From positions 1 to 64,000 of the forward strand of contig JBMNHF010000007.1 of NCBI GenBank assembly GCA_050950205.1: DNA of 64,000 bases. The letters run 5' to 3'. The first letter of the stretch is position 1. Each line of letters starts with the position of its first letter. The notes beneath the pieces are model-generated. The model was not told the DNA's origin. It made no database searches and saw only the letters and a program-made list of their open reading frames with translations. The DNA is from WRAV01 sp050950205. Its GTDB lineage: Bacteria > Bacillota > Clostridia > Oscillospirales > Ruminococcaceae. A program made the position numbers and the translations under genes. Positions 17,477 to 26,675 of this stretch are shown one piece after another.

Positions 17477-18771
17477 ATGAAAAAGACTCTGGCATTATGT
17501 CTGGTTGCACTGATGTGCTGCACTGTCCTATTCGGATGTCAAAGCGCTTCTCCTGCCCCGGCGTCAAGCCCCGATTCCGCCGCTCCCAACTCTGCCGCCC
17601 CCGCCCCGGCTTCCAGCAGCTCCGATGCTCCCGCTGCCGAAGCCATCAGCGAAGACGACAAGTGGAACGACATGACCGACGAAGAGCTCTACGAGTTGGC
17701 CAAGCAAGAAGGTGGAGAAATTGTTATTTATGCCATTACCAGCCGTATGCCCCGCACCTGCGAAGCCTTTATGGAGGCATATCCCGAGCTGAAAGCGGTC
17801 TCCACCGACTTTGACCAAAACGAGGCTGTTTCGAAAATCGAAATCGAAGCCAGAAGCAACAATGTCGCAGCAGATATCCTTCAGTGTAAAGACAGCGCGG
17901 GAGAAATTTTCTATGACTTTTTCCCCGCCGGCTATCTGGAAACCTTTTATCCCACCGACATCTGCTCTAAAATTGACCCCGAGTTGATGAAATACGGCAT
18001 GCCCTTTTATGTGGGCCTTAACTTCTGGTACTACAACACCGAATTACATCAAACATCCCCTGTCGACAACTGGTGGCAGATCATCGAAAAGGACGAAAAC
18101 GGAAACAACAAGTACAACCTGATTCTTGAAAATCTTACCTCTAACGATACCACTATGGCTTTGTACTGCCATATGATTCTCATGGCCGACGAAATGGCGC
18201 AAAGTTATGAGCAAGCCTACGGTAAACCCTTAGAGTACACCTACGATGCCTCCCAAACCCCTGGCGTGCCCGAAAACAATGCCGGCTACGAATTCCTTTA
18301 CCGTTTGAGCCAATGCAAGCTCACCTTTATCGGGGACGGCGATGACGTTGTAGAGGCGGTACATGCCGGTGGTGCCAACGGAATGGACAGCTTGGGGCTT
18401 CTGCTCCGCCGGCAAGATCACCAATCGGGATGAAAACAATTGGAACATTGCCTGGGTAGAGCATTTGGAACCCTTTGTTTCGGTGATGAACGCCAATTAC
18501 CTTTATATTGTCAAGGGTTGCGACAACCCCGCAGGTGCTCGTCTGTTTATCCGCTTTTTGATGGGGCGGAACCGATGGGGACGGTCCCGGATTCAAACCC
18601 TTTACCAAAGAAGGGAACTGGTCTATTCGCAGCGATTACACCAACCCCAACAATCCCTTTGCAGCAAACGAAATCAATACCATCCCCTCCGATATCGAAG
18701 GCATCTACAATATCTTCCTGGATGCCAAGGATTTTTGGGATTACTGGCTGGCCAAAAGCCCTGTAAAATAG
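17477..18771 (+). CDS. ABC importer substrate-binding lipoprotein (two frameshifts)
   Basis: A periplasmic-type binding lipoprotein of about 430 residues from ATG 17477 (AAAGGGG upstream). It has a signal peptide with lipobox LFGC, a Ser/Ala/Pro-rich linker, and a type 2 solute-binding fold resembling ferric or phosphonate binding proteins (AxQEGGEIVIYA start, WYYN, NPNNPF end). Two frame breaks occur, near 18403 and 18563. Each is repaired by reducing GGGG to GGG, giving SLGFCSAGK and LMGGTDGDG. The protein then runs to TAG at 18771 with WDYWLAKSPVK at its end. The ligand is unknown. Both breaks look like base-calling errors. Confidence 0.82.
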
Positions 18772-18856
18772 CCGTTCCAAAGGAGTCTGTCCTATCATTG
18801 CAAATCAGGCGGCGGACTCATCCGCTGCCTGATCTTATTTCAATAAGAACGGATGA

Positions 18857-19423
18857 GTGGCAATGGCAAAACCATCTCCCCTACCGCAAACCCAGTTGGA
18901 GCGTCAAAAACAGTGGAAAAAACGAGGCGATGCCTTTTGGAATGTCTTTTTGCCCACCAAAAACGGAAGAATGAAAAGCACCCTTTTGATGAACAGCTTT
19001 TGCCTTTCCCTTCTGTTTTTAGGGATTTATATCATGGCCTACCTGCTTCTGCTGGACGGTTTGGATGCAATGCTCTCGGAGAAACTGCCTCTCTTTTGGG
19101 TCAATGTGGTGGAGAGTTTGGTTCCCGCTGTCATTGGCACCTTTTTCTGCAATTTACTCCATTTTGTATTTTCCGACAAACGGTTGGTGTCTGTCGCCTT
19201 TGTTTGGCTGCTGCTTTATGCAGTTGCGGCAACACTTTACCTGCTGGTTGGTTCCCCACCCCAAGCTCGGGGCACCATCTTTCAGCTTTTGATGATGGTG
19301 GTACCTGCTCCTATTTTGACAGGGTGCGGCCTTTCTGTCTTTTTGTATTTTCGCCATCTAAAGCGCCATCCCCCCAAACAGCCGGTGCAGACTCCTCCCC
19401 CCTGGAAGCAGAGGCGGCGCTGA
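18857..19423 (+). CDS. Small integral membrane protein of the importer operon
   Basis: A 188-residue protein with a charged N-terminus and four likely membrane segments (about residues 44-66, 80-102, 110-130 and 140-165), ending in a Pro/Arg-rich tail. Start is GTG 18857 or ATG 18863 after AAGAACGGATGA. I do not recognise a family. It is the last gene of the importer operon, 86 bases after the binding protein and followed by a terminator, so it may be an accessory component of the transporter. Confidence 0.65.
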   Translation: MAMAKPSPLPQTQLERQKQWKKRGDAFWNVFLPTKNGRMKSTLLMNSFCLSLLFLGIYIMAYLLLLDGLDAMLSEKLPLFWVNVVESLVPAVIGTFFCNLLHFVFSDKRLVSVAFVWLLLYAVAATLYLLVGSPPQARGTIFQLLMMVVPAPILTGCGLSVFLYFRHLKRHPPKQPVQTPPPWKQRRR

Positions 19424-19503
19424 TATTGCCCTATATCTTGCTCTTTACAGTCTTACTGGAGGTTACAGCGCTAAACGTGTCTGCCATAAAACAGCGAAAC
19501 AAT

Positions 19504-19529
19504 AGGGTCCGCCTTATTCGGCGGACCCT
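19504..19529. terminator. Bidirectional terminator between the importer operon and rqcH
   Basis: AGGGTCCGCC and GGCGGACCCT form a 10-bp perfect stem with a TTATTC loop. Convergent genes lie on both sides. Confidence 0.8.
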
Positions 19530-19544
19530 TTGTAATGGGTTGGA

Positions 19545-21314
19545 TTATTTTTCTTCCAGAGAGCGGACCAATTCCTCATCCGGTTCGGCCAGAATGGTCC
19601 AGTAGGTTTCGTAGATCACCATACCCGGCTTGGAACCGTTTGGCTTGCGAACATTGCGCACCCGAGTATAGTCCACCGGAACCTTAGAAGAGCCCCGACC
19701 TTTGGAGTTGTAAGCGGCAATGGCGGCTGCTTCCTCCAAGGTGACATCGGGAATTTCTTCCCCCACCCCCCGGATGATGACGTGAGAGCCAGGAATTTTT
19801 TGGGTATGCAGCCAAATATCCTGCTTATCCGCCTCTTTGATGGTCAAATGGTCATTTTGCAGGTTGTTTCGCCCGCATAAAATCAGATATCCTTCGGAGG
19901 AACGGTAACGCAAATAGGGGATTTTTTGAGCTTTGGGCGGTTTTTTGCCCGAAGCCGTGCGGGATATGCGCCGCAGATAGCCGCTGTCTCTCAGCTCTTG
20001 CCGAATGGCCTCCAGCTCGGTTTCTCCGTCGGCGCGGGTGAGGGCGTCAAACACCGAGTCCACATAGATCAGTTCTTCTTCCCCTTGGGCAATCAGCTTT
20101 TTCAGGTACTTTTCTGCGGTGTCTGCCTTGCGGTAAAGGGCATAGTACCGCTGAGCGTTTTGGGCAGGGGTCAGCCTTGGATCCAATTCAATTTCCAGCT
20201 CTTCTCCCGCCGGATCGTAAAAGTTTACCACCCGAATTTTTGTATCCCCCTGCCGGATGTGGTAAAGATTGGCGCTGATCAAATCCCCTTTTTGCCGCAG
20301 CTGCTCCCGGTCTGCGCACTCAATCAGCTCTTCCCTCTGATAAGCCAGCTTCCGGGCAATTCGGTCGGAGGTGGCGGCCAGCAAATTTAACAGATCTCCC
20401 GAGCGCTGGCGCACCCGCTCCATCCTCTCGCGGTCAGCATAAAAGCTCTCCAGCAAAGCGCTGCAGCTGGGGTATTCCCTGGTGAGCATGGTGGTCCCAT
20501 ACTGGTGAATGGGCAGACAGCAAAAATCTTTGGGCCTTCCGGCAGGTTCCAGCACCATGGTGGGAGTTGGCGTTCCCTTTTGCAAAACCTCCGCCACACC
20601 ACACAGGAAGAAGCTCAGGCGCTCCTTGTGTTCCTGTGTGAGCTGAGTGGCCAGAACTTCTTCGCCCCGGGTGGCATAGTAGGCTGCCTCCCGGCAGACC
20701 AGCTGAGAAAAGCCCTCCACATGCTCCATCAGCGCTTTGGAAAGCTCTACCTCCCGCCCGCTGCTCACCCGTTCCACAATGGCAGAGGGCTGGGCTTCCA
20801 AAAGGCTAAGTTTATTTTGGGAAGGGGGCAAAACATAGGTCATGCCGGGCAGTACCTGCCGTACCCGGGAAGTGGTGATATCCACCCGGCGGATGGCGTC
20901 GATAATCTTTCCATTCTCCTCGGTGAGAATGAGATTGCTGTGCCGCCCCATAATTTCTAAAAATATAATGACCTGAACCGGATCGCCCAGCTCGTTGCGG
21001 GCTTCAAATTCCAGGCGCAAAATCCGGTCCAGCCCCATTTGTTTTACGCCAATTAGCCTGCCCCCCGCAAGGCGCTTGCGCAGCAACATACAGAACATGG
21101 GAGGAGTCTTTGGGTTTTCCGGCGCATCTTCTATCAGATGCACCCGAGGGGCCGCTGCCCCGCCAGAAAGCAGCAGCTTTCCCGCCGTTTCCCGGCCCCG
21201 CAAGTGTAGAATAATTTCCTCCCGGGAGGGCTGGACAATTTTATCCACCCGGGCTCCTATAAAATCCTGCAGCTCCCGGGTGAGAAAATGCAAAAAAATG
21301 CCATCTAAAGCCAT
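19545..21314 (-). CDS. rqcH: RqcH, ribosome quality control NFACT protein
   Basis: A 589-residue protein of the NFACT/Rqc2 family (older name fibronectin-binding protein A). It binds obstructed 50S subunits and directs C-terminal alanine tailing of stalled chains. It has the N-terminal NFACT-N domain (MALDGIFLHFLTREL, then GRHSNLIL), a central coiled coil, and the C-terminal NFACT-R domain with DIWLHTQKIPGSHVII, where the conserved DxWxH block sits. It is followed downstream (toward lower coordinates) only by a terminator. The AAAAGGAAA upstream of the ATG is a modest ribosome site. Confidence 0.93.
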   Translation of the reverse strand: MALDGIFLHFLTRELQDFIGARVDKIVQPSREEIILHLRGRETAGKLLLSGGAAAPRVHLIEDAPENPKTPPMFCMLLRKRLAGGRLIGVKQMGLDRILRLEFEARNELGDPVQVIIFLEIMGRHSNLILTEENGKIIDAIRRVDITTSRVRQVLPGMTYVLPPSQNKLSLLEAQPSAIVERVSSGREVELSKALMEHVEGFSQLVCREAAYYATRGEEVLATQLTQEHKERLSFFLCGVAEVLQKGTPTPTMVLEPAGRPKDFCCLPIHQYGTTMLTREYPSCSALLESFYADRERMERVRQRSGDLLNLLAATSDRIARKLAYQREELIECADREQLRQKGDLISANLYHIRQGDTKIRVVNFYDPAGEELEIELDPRLTPAQNAQRYYALYRKADTAEKYLKKLIAQGEEELIYVDSVFDALTRADGETELEAIRQELRDSGYLRRISRTASGKKPPKAQKIPYLRYRSSEGYLILCGRNNLQNDHLTIKEADKQDIWLHTQKIPGSHVIIRGVGEEIPDVTLEEAAAIAAYNSKGRGSSKVPVDYTRVRNVRKPNGSKPGMVIYETYWTILAEPDEELVRSLEEK

Positions 21315-21356
21315 AAATTAAGATTTCCTTTTTGTGTTTTCCAAGTGGAGTTTCCC

Positions 21357-22457
21357 TTATCCTGCAAGGTATCGGGCAGGGTCGGCGCAGTGGGCGGAAA
21401 TTTGAATGTGGGCGCCGGGCAGAGCCTGCTGCAGTTTTTCCAGCAGAACCGGTAGCACCACCGCTTCGGTGGCATAGTGACCGCCGTCAATAAGGGTCAT
21501 TCCCAAGCGGACAGCTTCCAGCAGTTGACTGTGTTTGACATCTGCCGTCACCAAGGCCTGTGCTCCGGCTGCCGCTGCCCGGGCGAGAAAACTTCCCCCC
21601 GTGCCGCCACAAAGGGCAACCTTTTGGATCTTCTTCTCCCCGGGAACGTATTTGATCCCCCCCACCTTCAGTCGCTCCTTGACATAGGCGGCAAACTCAT
21701 CGGGCGAAAAGCTTTGCTCCAGATCCCCCACCCGCGCCATCCCCTCATCGGTGGAAAAAGCCTGGGTGTCCAGGATATCAAAGGCCGGCTCCTCGTAAGG
21801 ATGGGCTTTGCGCATGGCGCAGATGACAGCATCAATGCAGCCGGGGGTAACCAGCATCTCCAGACGCAGCTCCTCGGCCTTTTCCAAGCCCCCCACTTCC
21901 CCCAGAAAAGGATTGGCCCCCTCCAGGGGAATAAACCGCCCCTCCCCCGGAGAGAAAAAGGCTGCACCGGCGTAATTTCCCTGCCGGCCGGCTCCTGCCT
22001 GTGTCATGGCGTTGTAAACGGCCTCGGCGTGGGTGGTGGGGACATAGACAATGGCCTTTTTCCAAAAAGCGGTGCGGGTTTTCTCCAACAGAGAAACGTC
22101 TTTTAATCCCAACCGGGCGGCCAGCGCATCGTTGACCCCGCCCTTGGCGGTGTCCAAATTGGTGTGGGCAGAAATCACCGCTATCCCCTTTTGGATCGCC
22201 TGATACACCGGGCTTTCCGCGGAGATTCTGCCCAGCTTTTCGTAAATAACCGGATGATGGGTGACAATGAGGTCGGCTCCTGCTTCTTGGGCTTCTTGAA
22301 TCACCGCAAGGGTGGCATCCAAAGCCACCAAAGCCCGTCTTACCTGCTGATGTCCCGAACCGATCAGCAGTCCAGGATTGTCCCAGCTTTCGGCTAAAGA
22401 AAAGGGGGCGATCGCTTCCACAGCGTTCAGATAATCCTGCACCAAATAGGTTTTCAT
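21357..22457 (-). CDS. Nif3-like dinuclear metal centre protein (YqfO family)
   Basis: A 366-residue protein of the Nif3/DUF34 family. The N-terminal part has ESWDNPGLLIG and the metal ligands in VTHHPVIY and HTNLD. The central PII-like insert found in Firmicute members follows (VYVPTTHAEAVYNAM...HPYEEPAFDI). The C-terminal ligands are in DGGHYATE. The biochemical role of the family is not settled; links to cofactor damage or GTP cyclohydrolase-like reactions have been proposed. Its ATG overlaps the stop of trmK by four bases, the classic Firmicute trmK-nif3 pairing. Confidence 0.9.
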   Translation of the reverse strand: MKTYLVQDYLNAVEAIAPFSLAESWDNPGLLIGSGHQQVRRALVALDATLAVIQEAQEAGADLIVTHHPVIYEKLGRISAESPVYQAIQKGIAVISAHTNLDTAKGGVNDALAARLGLKDVSLLEKTRTAFWKKAIVYVPTTHAEAVYNAMTQAGAGRQGNYAGAAFFSPGEGRFIPLEGANPFLGEVGGLEKAEELRLEMLVTPGCIDAVICAMRKAHPYEEPAFDILDTQAFSTDEGMARVGDLEQSFSPDEFAAYVKERLKVGGIKYVPGEKKIQKVALCGGTGGSFLARAAAAGAQALVTADVKHSQLLEAVRLGMTLIDGGHYATEAVVLPVLLEKLQQALPGAHIQISAHCADPARYLAG

Positions 22458-23155
22458 TCTTCTTCTCCTTTTATCATACCCTCAATCTTTTCTGCCAGAG
22501 CAAGGTATGCTTCACCCGATCTGTTTTCTTTCTGAGAGGCGGACAACCCTTCCCCCGCCCGGCGCAACCGGGCAGCCACCTTGCCCAACAGGGCTTTGCT
22601 GGCAGGGCAACTACTTTGGGGGAGTCTGCCTGTCCACACAAAAAGCGGCTCTGGCTCCCAAATGGTTCCGGTATAGACCACTTCCATGATGGTATAAAGG
22701 AACTTGCCCGCCGCCACACCATCCTCTGCCACAATGTCATAGCCGTTTTGACACAGCCATTTTCGCAGCCGTTCCGCCTTGGTCATGGGCTGCAATAAAA
22801 ACCGCAACCTTTGACTGCGAGCATCGGGACAAGCCTCTAAAATGCTTGCAATCAGCTCTCCTCCCATTCCCGCCATCACCACATGGGTGATAAAGTCCAA
22901 GGGAAGTCCCTGCAGGCCATCGGTCAGGCGGGCCTCCACCCTTGTTTCAAGCTCCCTGCTTTGAATCTGCCTGCGGGCCTTTTCCAACGGTTTTTCCCCT
23001 ATATCGCAGGCATAGGCGTAGGAGGATATTCCCCTTTCCGCCAGAAAGCAAACCAAGTGACCGTGGTCGGTGCCAATATCGGCAACCACTGCCCCCTTGG
23101 GAATCTTTTGTGCCAGCATTCGCAACCGGGGATCGGAAAGAGAAGTGCCTTTCAC
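22454..23155 (-). CDS. trmK: tRNA (adenine22-N1)-methyltransferase
   Basis: A Rossmann methyltransferase of about 233 residues with AdoMet motif VADIGTDHGHL near residue 25 and the family block VVMAGMGGELI. It methylates A22 in tRNA. I chose GTG 23155 because GAGGTGG lies seven bases upstream and the protein then begins like family members. The longer ATG start at 23218 overlaps the upstream gene. Its GTG overlaps the stop of the MFS gene by four bases, and its stop overlaps the nif3-like start, forming a tightly coupled operon. Confidence 0.9.
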   Translation of the reverse strand: MKGTSLSDPRLRMLAQKIPKGAVVADIGTDHGHLVCFLAERGISSYAYACDIGEKPLEKARRQIQSRELETRVEARLTDGLQGLPLDFITHVVMAGMGGELIASILEACPDARSQRLRFLLQPMTKAERLRKWLCQNGYDIVAEDGVAAGKFLYTIMEVVYTGTIWEPEPLFVWTGRLPQSSCPASKALLGKVAARLRRAGEGLSASQKENRSGEAYLALAEKIEGMIKGEEE

Positions 23156-24453
23156 AGAGTTGCCACCTCTTTCTCTTTCCGGCGCTCCTTGCGGTTTAGA
23201 ATGTTCTGGACCCACCACATCAGCGCTACGGTGATAAACTGACTCCCGGTCAGAGTGAGCATGGCATACAGGTACCCCTCCAATGTTTTGGGAAAACAGA
23301 CCAGAATCAACAGGCCCGCTATCCGCCCGGCACCCAGAGCCGCTTCCCGCAGGCCGGTCAGCTCGGTGATAACATTCCGCAGCATTTGGTTTTCGCCCAT
23401 TGCCTCAAAGCAAATATGGGCGCCGATATTGTTGAAGAAGTAGGCCAAGAAGGTGTTGATTACCCCAAAGAGCAAAACTGTGGGAACGCTGAGCCTAAGA
23501 AGCAGACTGGCACATACCAAAAAAATGCCCCCTATGGACACCAGTGCCAGCTTGACCCGGCGGGTGGGAGTGACAACCCTGCCAAACACCCAGGCTGCTG
23601 AAATGGAGAACACTCCGGTGAGAAAGGAGTTAAACCCTACCAGCGCTTCGTCGGTGATCAGAGTAAACAACAGCATATTGAGGAAAAACGAAAATGCGCC
23701 TTCCCGTATGCCGCGAAAAAATTCAATCAACATCATAGCCCGCAGGGAAAGTTTGCGAAACACCAACTTAACTGCAAAAACATAATCCCGTGGACGGTGC
23801 TTGCGCTCCACAGGAGTCAGCTGATTCATGAAATAAAACTGAACCAAAATAGTGGCGATGGAAATGGCAAATACCACCCGGTAGCCGGTCATTTCCGGCA
23901 TCTGCTGCAACACCACCCCAAGCACAAGGGGTAGGGTCAGGTTCATCACCCCCGAAATGATTCCGGTAATGCCAATGCCCACCGCCCGATTGCGGGGTGT
24001 GGTGTAAAGTGCCAAAAGCACATTGTGTCCCGACCAGTACATCCCCATGGAAAGCCCTGCCAAAGCTCCAATATAGTACATCAGGCTTTCTAAGTGATTC
24101 ATCCAGCCAAACATTAGGGTAAACAAAAGGATATAAAAAATCCCTGCAATCTTAATGGCCCGTACGGGGGTAATCACCCTGGAAAAGGCGGAGCAGATAT
24201 TCATACCAATGGCACTGAACAAATAGGCAAGGCCCCGATACAGCAGAACGCTATACATATTTCCGTCGGTAACCCTGTAGATTAAGGTGTTGACAAAGAC
24301 AGTCTCCACCGTATAGTAAACCATGATAAAGACATAGTTTAGCGCCAGTGTAGCGTATTGCTTGCTTAAAAGATCCAATCCCAAAAAATCAATGGTTTTG
24401 CGCCGAATGCCTTTCAGCAGTCGACCCACGGTAAAGTGCGGTTTCTCTAGCAT
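23152..24453 (-). CDS. MFS-like multispanning membrane protein
   Basis: A 433-residue protein with about twelve hydrophobic segments in two bundles, resembling the Major Facilitator Superfamily. GMYWSGHNVLLALYTTPRNRAV is reminiscent of the loop between membrane segments 4 and 5. No substrate-specific motif is recognised. It is translationally coupled to trmK, which is more likely an accident of operon packing than a functional link. Confidence 0.72.
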   Translation of the reverse strand: MLEKPHFTVGRLLKGIRRKTIDFLGLDLLSKQYATLALNYVFIMVYYTVETVFVNTLIYRVTDGNMYSVLLYRGLAYLFSAIGMNICSAFSRVITPVRAIKIAGIFYILLFTLMFGWMNHLESLMYYIGALAGLSMGMYWSGHNVLLALYTTPRNRAVGIGITGIISGVMNLTLPLVLGVVLQQMPEMTGYRVVFAISIATILVQFYFMNQLTPVERKHRPRDYVFAVKLVFRKLSLRAMMLIEFFRGIREGAFSFFLNMLLFTLITDEALVGFNSFLTGVFSISAAWVFGRVVTPTRRVKLALVSIGGIFLVCASLLLRLSVPTVLLFGVINTFLAYFFNNIGAHICFEAMGENQMLRNVITELTGLREAALGAGRIAGLLILVCFPKTLEGYLYAMLTLTGSQFITVALMWWVQNILNRKERRKEKEVATL

Positions 24454-24476
24454 AGAGCTTTCCTCATCCTATATAA

Positions 24477-24501
24477 GAAGGGGAGCCTTTGTCCCCTTTT
24501 G
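24477..24501 (-). terminator. Weak terminator after the DUF1858 gene
   Basis: On the minus strand AAGGGG and CCCCTT flank a nine-base loop, followed by a T-rich tract. Confidence 0.5.
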
Positions 24502-24503
24502 CT

Positions 24504-24704
24504 TTACTTTTTACTAAAATGAGCATTGAGCTGGTTGATCAAAGTCAAGGGATCCACCCCGTGAACCTCGCAAGCTTCCTCCACCGTTTCTCCCCGGGAG
24601 GCGGGGCATTGTCTGCAAAGCATACCAAAGGATTCGAACACTTGGTGGCAGCTCTCATCAAAATCCAATAGATCGCCGATGATGGTATCCCTATACACCT
24701 GCAT
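24504..24704 (-). CDS. DUF1858-domain small protein
   Basis: A 66-residue protein. It contains the DUF1858 pattern: TIIGDLL, a central FGMLCRQCPASRGETVEEACEV with a CxxC, and the HGVDPLTLINQLN ending. The CxxC suggests a redox or metal-related role, but the domain's function is unknown. I prefer the ATG at 24704, which gives the normal domain start. The longer frame to 24776 adds 24 residues unlike the family. Confidence 0.82.
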   Translation of the reverse strand: MQVYRDTIIGDLLDFDESCHQVFESFGMLCRQCPASRGETVEEACEVHGVDPLTLINQLNAHFSKK

Positions 24705-24914
24705 TGTATGGCATCCCCTTTCCCTATGCTCTCGAATCATTATACTCTTATATTCACCATCTTCAAAATAACACAATCAGCAGTAGCGGGCAAACCATCA
24801 AAGTTGGCTTATGCTGCTGCATATATCATAATACGGAAGCCGTTGGAATGCAAGGTTTTTTCCCTCCCGGAATAGGACAACACACCTACCCTAACTTTGG
24901 CCTTGCACCCTTTT

Positions 24915-26498
24915 TCAACCGCCCTTTTGGGACACAGCATGCATCTGCTCCGGCCTGGGACGAAAGCGCTGCAAAATCCACACAATATCTTTTCGGGTAA
25001 CGCTTCCCACCGAAATCAGCACCAAGCCATACACCATACTGATGACCAAAAAACCCAGTGCCAGACTTTGCCACATGGGAATGTCCCGAAGGGCGGAGTA
25101 ATTGCAAAGGGCCTTCCAGGTTTGACTGGCCGCCAGCGACGCCAGCAGCGGCTTAAAAATCCAGTCGTTTACCCGCAGGGAAATGCGGGTGATTTTCATC
25201 AGTCGGGCCAAATTGAGCAGCGAAGTGAACAGATTGCTGGCCACCACCATCCACACAAAGCCCCACACCCCCCACCGAGGAATGAGCAGCCAGACCATCA
25301 ATACCCGCAGACAGCAATCCCCCACCGAATAAACGGCACTGTGGGTCTGCTCTCCCATTCCTTGCAGGATGCTGACCACCACCGTTTCGATACACATAAA
25401 AGGACATAAAAAGGCCATGGAGCGGAGCATTTCCCCCACTCTGGGGTCTTTGTAAACCACCACGCCAATCTCGTAAGAAAAGCTGATCAGCAGGCAGACA
25501 ATGAGAACCCCCAAAATAGAGGTTGCCTGCAAAATTTTGCCGATCACCGACTCCAACCTGCGCCGCTCCGACAAGGCGTGAAGTCGGGAAACCTCCGGGG
25601 TGAGAGTGATGACAAAGGCAGAGAGCAGACTTAACGGAAAGATGAGCAGCGGCATCACCATCCCCCGCAGCATACCGTAGGTTCCGGTGGCGTCATCGTG
25701 ATCGCCTCCAAAGGCGGCAAGCCCCGAAACAATCAGGACATCTTCCCACAGGCGCAGCAGGCTTCGGATATAATGGCTCACCGAAATAGGCAAGGCAAAG
25801 CGAAGAATGGGCAGGTGGTATCCTCTTGTCTGGCTTTTTGCCCCATCCGAGTGCTTTTTGCGATCCATCACATAACCGGCCAGAGTGTAGAGGAGACAAA
25901 CCCCTTCTCCCAATGTGATGCCCAACACCACCAAAGCACACCCCTCTTCCATTCCCTTGGCAAGGGCTGCCGAAAGGGTGGCCATGATAAATCCCATTTT
26001 AAAAAGCTGCTCAATCACCTGGGCCGAAGCGGGAACGGCCACCCGCCGGCATGCGATAAAGTAACCTCTTAAACAGGCGCAAACCGAGAGAAAGGGAAGT
26101 CCGGGAGCCAGCAGCTTGAGGGAAAGGGTGGTGCGGGAATCCCCCAGAATGTCTGTGGCAATGGGCTCGGCAAAAACGTAGAGAATCACCGCCACCACAC
26201 AGCTGAGGAGCAGGGACATCTCCACGCTGTTGGAAAGAATGCGGCGTGCATTTCCTGTTTTGCCCCGGGCCATTTCTTCCGCCGCCAGCTTGGAAACCGC
26301 CGTGCTGATGCCAGAGGTAGCAAAGGTGATGCTCAGGGCGTAAACCGACATCACCAGAGAGTAAAGCCCCATTCCCTGTGCTCCCATGGTGTTAGAAAGA
26401 TACACCCGGAATAAAAATCCAATCAATCTTACAAACAGCGCCGAAGCACTGAGTATCAGGGTGGAAAGCATTACATTTTCTCTCTTCATGGGCGGCAC
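24915..26498 (-). CDS. Polysaccharide/lipid flippase, SpoVB/MurJ-like (MOP superfamily)
   Basis: A 527-residue protein with about 14 membrane segments, starting LSTLILSASALFVRLIGFLFRV, as in SpoVB and related Firmicute flippases. SpoVB is needed for the spore cortex, and paralogues exist, so the exact role is uncertain. Start is GTG 26498 or ATG 26489; AGGAG lies just upstream, rather close to one and far from the other. The gap to the DUF1858 gene (24705-24914) shows nothing convincing. Confidence 0.85.
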   Translation of the reverse strand: MPPMKRENVMLSTLILSASALFVRLIGFLFRVYLSNTMGAQGMGLYSLVMSVYALSITFATSGISTAVSKLAAEEMARGKTGNARRILSNSVEMSLLLSCVVAVILYVFAEPIATDILGDSRTTLSLKLLAPGLPFLSVCACLRGYFIACRRVAVPASAQVIEQLFKMGFIMATLSAALAKGMEEGCALVVLGITLGEGVCLLYTLAGYVMDRKKHSDGAKSQTRGYHLPILRFALPISVSHYIRSLLRLWEDVLIVSGLAAFGGDHDDATGTYGMLRGMVMPLLIFPLSLLSAFVITLTPEVSRLHALSERRRLESVIGKILQATSILGVLIVCLLISFSYEIGVVVYKDPRVGEMLRSMAFLCPFMCIETVVVSILQGMGEQTHSAVYSVGDCCLRVLMVWLLIPRWGVWGFVWMVVASNLFTSLLNLARLMKITRISLRVNDWIFKPLLASLAASQTWKALCNYSALRDIPMWQSLALGFLVISMVYGLVLISVGSVTRKDIVWILQRFRPRPEQMHAVSQKGG

Positions 26499-26614
26499 TC
26501 ACTCCTCTTGATTGGGGCAAAATATAAGTTCTTATCAGATGGTGTTAATAGAGTATATTCAGGCTAAGGAGTGAAATATTTGCCATATCAGGGCAACAAG
26601 CGATCAAAAAGACA

Positions 26615-26657
26615 AGAGCCTTTGACCACAGCTATCTCTGCTGTGCCAAAAGCTCTT
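26615..26657 (-). terminator. Terminator of uvrB
   Basis: On the minus strand, GAGCTTTTGGCACAGC pairs with GCTGTGGTCAAAGGCTC with small mismatches, followed by a T-rich stretch. It lies just after the uvrB stop. Confidence 0.75.
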
Positions 26658-26675
26658 TCTTAATTTCTACTGAAC

